Made by a program: the position numbers and the translations under genes. Below, piece by piece: positions 58,439-64,000 of a stretch of 64,000 nucleotides of DNA. Below the pieces are notes generated by a model. The model worked only from the letters and a program-made list of their open reading frames with translations. It made no database searches and was not told where the DNA came from. Source of the DNA: Bacteroidota bacterium (GTDB lineage: Bacteria; Bacteroidota; Bacteroidia; Cytophagales; Cyclobacteriaceae); NCBI GenBank assembly GCA_018267275.1, contig JAFDYV010000007.1, positions 1-64,000 of the forward strand, in the 5' to 3' direction. Every line of letters begins with the position of its first letter. Position 1 is the first letter of the stretch.

Positions 58439-58714
58439 TCAAAACTCATCGTCCATCGACTTGAGCAAAATGGCGCGGTGCTCTTTCATGAGCCGTTCGT
58501 ATAATCCCGGCTCATGCGTGTAACCTAGTACCTTTATTTTTTCTTTGCTGATTGTTTGGTTAGTAAGTGGTGGGGTGCTGTAGCTAACATTCATGCCCGC
58601 TCGCTGCATACCATGTACGCTGTTTGTAAAATGATTGGTATTGGTCTCTGGCCCCGTTATATCAAACGTTCTTTTCGAATCGTCCTTAATCAGTTGCCAG
58701 GATTTGGTGTACAT
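58439..58714 (-). CDS. Hypothetical protein, 91 residues
   Basis: A small, hydrophilic protein rich in Thr, Asn and Lys (TFDITGPETNTNHFTNSVHGM, EPGLYERLMKEHRAIL), without signal peptide or membrane helix. It begins 29 bp after the glucan phosphorylase-like stop on the same strand, so it is probably cotranscribed. I do not recognise the family. Confidence 0.5.
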   Translation of the reverse strand: MYTKSWQLIKDDSKRTFDITGPETNTNHFTNSVHGMQRAGMNVSYSTPPLTNQTISKEKIKVLGYTHEPGLYERLMKEHRAILLKSMDDEF

Positions 58715-58743
58715 GAGATCACGAAGTTACTGTTCGCACGCAA

Positions 58744-60405
58744 TTACTTGCCCTCCGGCAAATACATTTGTTCGTAATATTCAATTGCCATGCGACCTGA
58801 GTCGAAAAATGGAAGCACATCCTTCATGCCGCCTTTCACCACCTTCAGCCACTTGGTGGGTGCATCATAGTACATTGGTATGATTTCGTTTTCGAGCAAG
58901 TCATACAAATTTTTTGCCTCTACTCGGTCGCGCTCCTCTTGCGAGAGGGCATCGTCTGCCTTGTCGATAATGAAGCAGTTTTTGCCATGCTTTGAAAACT
59001 CGGGCACCCAGCCATCGGGTATTGAAAGATTGATGGAGCCGTTCATTGCGGCCGTCATGCCCGAAGTACCCGAGGCTTCGTGGTACATACGCGGATTATT
59101 AAGCCACAAATCAGAACCTTTTTTTAGGTGACCCGAAAGCCACAACTCATAGCCGGTGAGCACCGTGCAATTCTTTAGTTCTTTGGTTTTCCAATAAATT
59201 TCATTGAAGATATTGATCGCGCTGTAATCCTCAGGGTATGGCTTACCTGCCCAGATAAATTGCACAGGATACTTTTTGTTGTTCACAATTTTCAAGAAGC
59301 GATCAAAATCTGAGAGCAAAAGATTGGCGCGCTTGTAACCCGCAAATCTGCGTGCCCATACCAGCGTAAGTGCATCGGGGTTGAATAGTTTGCCCGTTTG
59401 GTTAGCCACCACTCGAAACAATTTGTATTTCAACTTTTTCTTGCGTGCCATCAGCGCTTTATCGTCATCAATGGCCAACGCCTTTTCTAGTTCTGGATCT
59501 TGCCAATACGTTTTGTTTTGTGCGTTGGTGATGGAAGTGATCTCGCAAATATCTTTGTAATCACCCCACATCTTGCGCGATACATCGCCATGGATATGCG
59601 AAACTGCATTTGCCTTCTTTGCCATGCGCAGTGCCGTAAGCGTGTAGTTGAGCATTCCGTTTTCAGGCGCGACCAATTTGTTTACCTGGTCTACTGTAAT
59701 GCCGTTGAAAAAACTCATGCTGTTGAGCAGTGGCACGCTATGCTCTTCGTTACCTGCTTTCTCGGGCGTATGGGTTGTAAACACCACGCGCTTTTTAACC
59801 TTCTCAAGATCATTGAACTTGTCCATCAAGTAAAAACAAAGTGGAAGCGCATGCCCTTCGTTCATGTGATAAATGTCGGTTTGGCGCTCGAGTACATCCA
59901 GCAGCTTCGCTCCACCCACGCCTAGTAGTATGGATTGAGCAATGCGAGTGGTTTCGTTAGGGTCGTATAAACGATGGCTAATGGTTTGTGCGAGAAAGTC
60001 ATTTTCGGCAATGTCGGTGGTGAGTAAAAAGACAGGTGCAGTTTTGAATACCTCAGGCCGGAGTAACATCGCTTTTACATACACCCGGGCGCCATGAATG
60101 GTGATCGGGAACACAATTCCGGTATCTTCGAGAAACGAATAATCCTTGTTGCGAAAAGTTACTTTCAGTGTTTGGTCTTGGTTGCGCTCTTGATCGTAGT
60201 AACCCTTTTTCCACAGAATACCGATACCCACCAAGTTTTGCTTGAGCTCGTAGGCGCTGCGCATATGCGAGCCGGCTAAAAATCCCAAACCGCCACTATA
60301 AATTTTTAATGGCTGATCAAGGGCAAACTCCATGGAGAAATAGGCTACAGGCTTGCTGAATTTCTTGTCGAACGAGTAGGGGAAAAGGGAATTGATATCG
60401 AACAT
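58744..60405 (-). CDS. glgP: Alpha-glucan phosphorylase homologue (GT35) with Thr at the PLP-lysine position
   Basis: A 553-residue protein of the short phosphorylase type (TIGR02094-like). PVAYFSMEFALDQPLKIYSGGLGFLAGSH opens it, and YHMNEGHA, TTHTPEKAGNEEHS, WARRFAGYKRANLLL and NNPRMYHEASGTSGMTAAMNG follow. Classical family members cleave alpha-1,4-glucans with phosphate to glucose-1-phosphate, using PLP bound to the lysine of the GTSGMK or GTGNMK motif. Here that position is Thr451, so PLP may not be bound covalently or the activity may differ. The start at MFDINSL removes an 18-residue extension. A small hypothetical gene follows. Confidence 0.82.
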   Translation of the reverse strand: MFDINSLFPYSFDKKFSKPVAYFSMEFALDQPLKIYSGGLGFLAGSHMRSAYELKQNLVGIGILWKKGYYDQERNQDQTLKVTFRNKDYSFLEDTGIVFPITIHGARVYVKAMLLRPEVFKTAPVFLLTTDIAENDFLAQTISHRLYDPNETTRIAQSILLGVGGAKLLDVLERQTDIYHMNEGHALPLCFYLMDKFNDLEKVKKRVVFTTHTPEKAGNEEHSVPLLNSMSFFNGITVDQVNKLVAPENGMLNYTLTALRMAKKANAVSHIHGDVSRKMWGDYKDICEITSITNAQNKTYWQDPELEKALAIDDDKALMARKKKLKYKLFRVVANQTGKLFNPDALTLVWARRFAGYKRANLLLSDFDRFLKIVNNKKYPVQFIWAGKPYPEDYSAINIFNEIYWKTKELKNCTVLTGYELWLSGHLKKGSDLWLNNPRMYHEASGTSGMTAAMNGSINLSIPDGWVPEFSKHGKNCFIIDKADDALSQEERDRVEAKNLYDLLENEIIPMYYDAPTKWLKVVKGGMKDVLPFFDSGRMAIEYYEQMYLPEGK

Positions 60406-60629
60406 GGACCGAGGTTTTAGTAACGTGGCTGCGAACTTAGCAAAAGGGCGCGAATCCATTAGGGCGGGCCATCAATAAAACCTACATGAGTCCATTGCAA
60501 ACGTTTGCTATTGCTTGTTATGCCGAATGTTGGAGGTAGGAACTGGGTGTATTCGATTGGTGCCTTAATAAAACATAAAAGCTCCGCGCCCGGGAGCGTT
60601 CATCAAGTTCAAGAGAATTACCGTGAAAA

Positions 60630-61034
60630 TTAATAGCGCAATTTTATTTGACTCACTCCATCGGTCAATTTGAACTTCGCTTTCTCAAAACTTGGTGGCC
60701 CAAAACTTCCCATCACATTATTTGAAAAGCCATAGCCCTCTTTGGGAATGCCCATAAAGTTAGTATCGATTTTTCCGTTTGCGTTGCTATCGTGCATGAT
60801 GCTGATGGCATATTCGCCTGCAGGCAAATTTTCAAAAACTACCTCAACGCCTTCTTTTTTTGCTGGGGCAAACTTGCCGGCAAACTGTTTTTTCATAAAG
60901 TCGACCTCGGTATTGTAAAGCGCTACGCCAATTTGGCCCTTGTCATCTTTTATGTTTTCAACACGAACTACTAACCGCTGTGCCTGAGTTGTTTCAACCA
61001 GCGCCAGCAAAAAAAATAACGATAGAATCTTCAT
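60630..61034 (-). CDS. Exported DUF2141-family protein
   Basis: A 134-residue protein with a signal peptide (MKILSLFFLLALVETTQAQ) and a complete DUF2141 domain: VRVENIKDDKGQIGVALYN near the start, then LPAGEYAISIMHDSNANGKIDTNFMGIPKEGYGFSNN. The D-x-N-x-N-G-x-x-D segment resembles a calcium-binding loop. The fold is a transthyretin-like beta-sandwich. The cellular role is unknown. It stands alone, divergent from the molybdenum hydroxylase genes. Confidence 0.88.
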   Translation of the reverse strand: MKILSLFFLLALVETTQAQRLVVRVENIKDDKGQIGVALYNTEVDFMKKQFAGKFAPAKKEGVEVVFENLPAGEYAISIMHDSNANGKIDTNFMGIPKEGYGFSNNVMGSFGPPSFEKAKFKLTDGVSQIKLRY

Positions 61035-61128
61035 TGCCTTATCACATTTATAGTGTTGTAACCATTAACAAAAAATTAAAACATAGGTTACCAATATTGC
61101 TTATATTCAAACTTCAAAAATCTTAGTC

Positions 61129-61608
61129 ATGGCAACCCTTACCCTCAAAATTAACGGCAAAAGTCACACCATTGATGCTGATCCAAAAATGCCCTTGCTG
61201 TGGGCCATTCGCGATTGGGTGGGCCTTACCGGAACAAAGTATGGATGTGGCATTGCCCAATGTGGGGCGTGCACGGTACACCTCAACGGCACGCCTGTTC
61301 GTTCTTGTTCTTTGCCGCTTTCGGCCGTAGGCGAAAAAGAAATTACCACCATCGAAGGAATTTCGCCTGCTAATGAGCACCCAGTGCAGCAAGCTTGGAT
61401 TGCCGAACAAGTTCCACAATGCGGCTATTGCCAAAGTGGGCAAATCATGGCGGCTACCGCATTGCTCAAGCGCAAGCCAAATCCCACCGATGCTGATATA
61501 GATGCTGCCATGCAAGGGCACATTTGCAGATGCGGCACCTATCCTCGCATTCGCAAAGCCATCAAAACAGCCGCTAAAATCATGTCTCAAAAAACTTCTA
61601 CGAAATAA
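61129..61608 (+). CDS. 2Fe-2S subunit of a molybdenum hydroxylase (IorA-like)
   Basis: A 159-residue protein with two [2Fe-2S] clusters, passing electrons from the Mo site. The plant-ferredoxin-type ligands are in [16 protein letters not shown], and the second cluster is in CGYCQSGQ and CRCGTYPRI. The length and order match the small subunit of isoquinoline 1-oxidoreductase-type aldehyde/xanthine dehydrogenases, which have no FAD subunit. The Mo subunit gene begins 2 bp later. A cytochrome c gene further on could be the electron acceptor. Confidence 0.92.
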   Translation: MATLTLKINGKSHTIDADPKMPLLWAIRDWVGLTGTKYGCGIAQCGACTVHLNGTPVRSCSLPLSAVGEKEITTIEGISPANEHPVQQAWIAEQVPQCGYCQSGQIMAATALLKRKPNPTDADIDAAMQGHICRCGTYPRIRKAIKTAAKIMSQKTSTK

Positions 61609-61610
61609 CC

Positions 61611-63776
61611 ATGGAAACTTCATCACTCAGCAGACGTGACTTTATCAAGCGCACTGGCTTAGCCAGCGCAGCGCTCACCCTTGGTTATTATATGCCTGCA
61701 TTAGCCAAAGATGTAGAAATCGTGCAACAACAGGTGGCTGCTAGCTTGGGCATCGAGTTGAACGCGTGGATTTCCATCGACACTACTGGTGTTGTTACCA
61801 TTATAAACCACCGGTCCGAAATGGGCCAGGGTTCATTTCAGGCGGTCCCTCAAATCATTGCCGAAGAATTGGAAGTCGATTTGAATCAAGTAAAAATTGT
61901 TTTTGCGCAGGGCCACCAAACCAAATACGGAAGCCAGGTGACAGGCGGCAGTTCCACGGTGCGCGGTTCTTATAAGCGCCTGCTAAAACTCAGTGCCACT
62001 GCACGCGAAATGTTGGTGGAGGCAGCTGCGAAGAAATGGAATGTTGCCAATAGCGATTGCTATGCTGAGACTGGACATGTAATTCACAGACCTTCGGGAA
62101 AAAAATATCACTATGGCGAGCTGGTTGAAACCGCCAGCAAATTAGAGCCACCGAAAAATGTAGAACTAAAAAACCCCAAGCACTACAAGATTCTGCGCAA
62201 GCCCTTACAACGCCAAGATATTCCATTGAAAACGAATGGCTCGGCCGTCTTTGGCCTGGATAAAAAATTGCCCGGTATGTTGTATGCGGTGGTGGAGCGT
62301 AACCCGCGCTTTTTGGGCAAAGTAAAAAGTTTCGATGCCACTGCCGCGAAAGCCATTGCAGGTGTAAAACATGTGATCCCCGTCAAGATGCGTGTGTTTT
62401 CTCACGACCGCGAAGGTGTGGCCGTAGTGGCTGACAACTTGTGGGCCGCTATGCAAGGCAGAAAAGCATTAAAAGTAGAGTGGGACGATTCGGGTTTCCC
62501 CCACCACAGCACAGAGCAGTTGTACAAGCAAATGCGCGAGGATGTTAAAAACAAATCGGGTTTGTCGTTCAAAACGCAGGGCGATGTAAAAATGGCTTTG
62601 GAGCAGGCACACAAAAAATTGGAGGCATTGTATGAAACTCCTTATGAAGCGCATGCGTGCATGGAGCCACTCAACTGCATCGCCCATTTTCAAGGAGATA
62701 AGTGCGAAATATGGGGACCGATTCAAGGTCCCGACTGGGTGCAAGCCGATGTGAGCGATCTGCTCGGAATCCCTAAAGAGAACATGACGGTGAACATGAC
62801 GTTCTTGGGCGGTGGGTTCGGCCGCAAGGCATTTTTAGATTACCCGCACGAGGCCGCTGTGATTTCGAAAGCTGTGAATGCACCCGTGCAAGTAGTGTGG
62901 ACGCGCGAAGATGACATGACGCAGGGACCCTTTCGACCAGGCATGGTATACCAATGCAAAGGTGGTGTTTCAAAAGAAGGAAGCATCAAATCATTTGAAG
63001 TGAAAATGGCCGGGCAGAATATGAACCACCAAAACCCGGGTGCAGACAAGCTCTCCTACAACGATAGTGTTACCGAGGGATTCTTGGAGACCTATTTGCG
63101 GAGTTTGCCGCATTATAGCTTTAGTGATGTGCCGCTCGATTCGCCCGTGCCGGTGATGTGGTGGCGCTCGGTGTACTCATCTACCAATGCCTTTGCTTTT
63201 GAAAGTTTTATAGACGAATTGGCCGCTGCCGCGGGAAAAGATCCCATCGATTTCCGCAAGCAACATTTTTGGGATGGCCGTTACCACGAGTTGGCCAATA
63301 AATTGATAGAAGTGAGCGGTTGGGCGAGCCGGGGCAAGAACGCTGGCTATGGCGTAGCCATTACCGAATGCTTCTCCAGCATTGTAGGCGAAGTGGTAAA
63401 GGTATCGCGCCAAGCAGACGGCAAAATAAAAATTGATAAAGTGTGGGCGGTGATGGACTGTGGTTGGTACGTAAATCCTGATACCATTCGCGCGCAAGTG
63501 GAAGGAAGTATTGTGATGGCGCTGGGTGCCGCCACCAAACACGCCACACATTTTGCAGAGGGCAAGGCGGTTGAAAAGAATTTTGATAGCTACAAAATGT
63601 CGCGCATCGCTGAGATACCTGAGATTGAAGTGCATGTGATGGACAACGAAGAAAAAGCAGGTGGAGTAGGTGAACCCGGCCTGCCGCCATTTACGCCCGC
63701 ACTTACCAATGCCATCTTTGACCTGACGGGCAAACGCATAAGGGTGCTGCCGTTTAGTTTGGATGAGATTGCTTAA
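61611..63776 (+). CDS. Molybdopterin-binding subunit of a xanthine dehydrogenase-family enzyme (IorB-like)
   Basis: A 721-residue catalytic subunit with a twin-arginine signal (SRRDFIKRTGLASAALTLGYYM), so the folded complex is exported. It has the family order: ISIDTTGVVTIINHRSEMGQG in an N-terminal Mo-binding segment, VVERNPRFLGKVKSF, then FLGGGFGRKAFLDY and a C-terminal GVGEPGLPPFTPALTNAI holding the catalytic Glu. It probably hydroxylates an aldehyde or N-heterocycle in the periplasm; the substrate is not deducible. It pairs with the 2Fe-2S gene (2 bp gap) and is followed by a cytochrome c. Confidence 0.9.
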   Translation: METSSLSRRDFIKRTGLASAALTLGYYMPALAKDVEIVQQQVAASLGIELNAWISIDTTGVVTIINHRSEMGQGSFQAVPQIIAEELEVDLNQVKIVFAQGHQTKYGSQVTGGSSTVRGSYKRLLKLSATAREMLVEAAAKKWNVANSDCYAETGHVIHRPSGKKYHYGELVETASKLEPPKNVELKNPKHYKILRKPLQRQDIPLKTNGSAVFGLDKKLPGMLYAVVERNPRFLGKVKSFDATAAKAIAGVKHVIPVKMRVFSHDREGVAVVADNLWAAMQGRKALKVEWDDSGFPHHSTEQLYKQMREDVKNKSGLSFKTQGDVKMALEQAHKKLEALYETPYEAHACMEPLNCIAHFQGDKCEIWGPIQGPDWVQADVSDLLGIPKENMTVNMTFLGGGFGRKAFLDYPHEAAVISKAVNAPVQVVWTREDDMTQGPFRPGMVYQCKGGVSKEGSIKSFEVKMAGQNMNHQNPGADKLSYNDSVTEGFLETYLRSLPHYSFSDVPLDSPVPVMWWRSVYSSTNAFAFESFIDELAAAAGKDPIDFRKQHFWDGRYHELANKLIEVSGWASRGKNAGYGVAITECFSSIVGEVVKVSRQADGKIKIDKVWAVMDCGWYVNPDTIRAQVEGSIVMALGAATKHATHFAEGKAVEKNFDSYKMSRIAEIPEIEVHVMDNEEKAGGVGEPGLPPFTPALTNAIFDLTGKRIRVLPFSLDEIA

Positions 63777-63812
63777 CCGTAAAAATCAAAAACGAAACTC
63801 GAAAATTATCAA

Positions 63813-64000
63813 ATGAAAAAGTTTTCTGTTCTTGCTTTCTTAAGCGTTTGCTTACTATCGTTTCAAAAACCCGCTCCATTCGATTTGAAATCGAGCATTA
63901 ACCGAGGCAAAGAAGTGTACACCAATTATTGTGTCTCGTGCCACATGGAAAAAGGCGAAGGTCTGGAAGATGTCTATCCGCCAGTCGCGAAATCAGATTA
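63813..64000 (+). CDS. Cytochrome c, partial (cut by the window end)
   Basis: The first 62 residues are visible. A signal peptide (MKKFSVLAFLSVCLLSF) is followed by NRGKEVYTNYCVSCHMEKGEG, the CxxCH haem motif of a small class-I cytochrome c. It is 36 bp after the molybdenum subunit gene on the same strand, so it probably takes electrons from that enzyme. The rest of the gene lies outside the window. Confidence 0.85.
   Translation, partial: MKKFSVLAFLSVCLLSFQKPAPFDLKSSINRGKEVYTNYCVSCHMEKGEGLEDVYPPVAKSD

Overview
The window looks like chromosomal DNA of a Bacteroidota bacterium, most likely of the Cytophagales. The clues are an outer-membrane TonB-dependent receptor with an N-terminal carboxypeptidase-regulatory-like domain, exported CHAT/TPR proteins, a bacterial alpha-2-macroglobulin, a short Bacteroidota-type arginine decarboxylase, a DUF6249/ECF-sigma operon, one TAnnTTTG-type promoter element and few visible Shine-Dalgarno sequences. 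Base composition is moderate by eye. It drops clearly to AT-rich across 32.9-36.4 kb, which is the best candidate for recent acquisition. No phage, IS transposase or CRISPR array is visible.

Layout. 0-4 kb: biotin genes bioF-bioD-bioA behind a 2,4-dienoyl-CoA-reductase-like SDR, all on the minus strand. 4.2-6.1 kb: an OmpA-type lipoprotein and a DUF4412-like exported protein. 6.1-8.7 kb: arginine decarboxylase and a divergent arginase-family ureohydrolase. 8.7-11.2 kb: two decayed genes (an ORF split by one nonsense codon; the tail of a subclass B3 metallo-beta-lactamase) around the repair pair nth-alkD. 11.3-17 kb: a three-gene RND efflux operon. 17-23 kb: an OmpA protein, a frameshifted membrane-protein pseudogene, a DsrE-like protein and a hydrolase-MFS-RarD operon. 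23-24.5 kb: a deoxyhypusine-synthase-family enzyme and a GxxExxY gene bracketed by 77-bp direct repeats. 24.5-29.3 kb: DUF6249/sigma/anti-sigma operon, rsmG, plsC-crcB and an RsmB-type methyltransferase.

29.3-32.6 kb: an exported TPR-CHAT protein and a small exported protein. 32.9-36.4 kb: a subtilisin-like protease and an AAA ATPase, converging with a 3-bp gap. Together they match the two components of the IetAS antiphage system and are the strongest defence-system candidate here. 36.6-48.3 kb: a Rieske lipoprotein, an S9 peptidase, a thioester alpha-2-macroglobulin and a TonB-dependent receptor with an extra C-terminal domain. 48.5-56.6 kb: an exported RidA-like protein, tRNA-Arg(CCG), a second and larger TPR-CHAT protein, and a single-chain methylmalonyl-CoA mutase that fuses small-subunit-like and large-subunit parts. 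56.9-64 kb: dnaA, an alpha-glucan phosphorylase homologue with Thr at the expected PLP-lysine position, a DUF2141 protein, and a molybdenum hydroxylase (2Fe-2S subunit, Mo subunit, start of a cytochrome c) that runs off the window.

Functional links: speA, the arginase-family enzyme and the deoxyhypusine-synthase-family enzyme all touch arginine/polyamine metabolism. Several genes act at the envelope (RND efflux, OmpA proteins, alpha-2-macroglobulin, TonB receptor, CHAT proteins). All functions are inferred by reading motifs; no database search was run.
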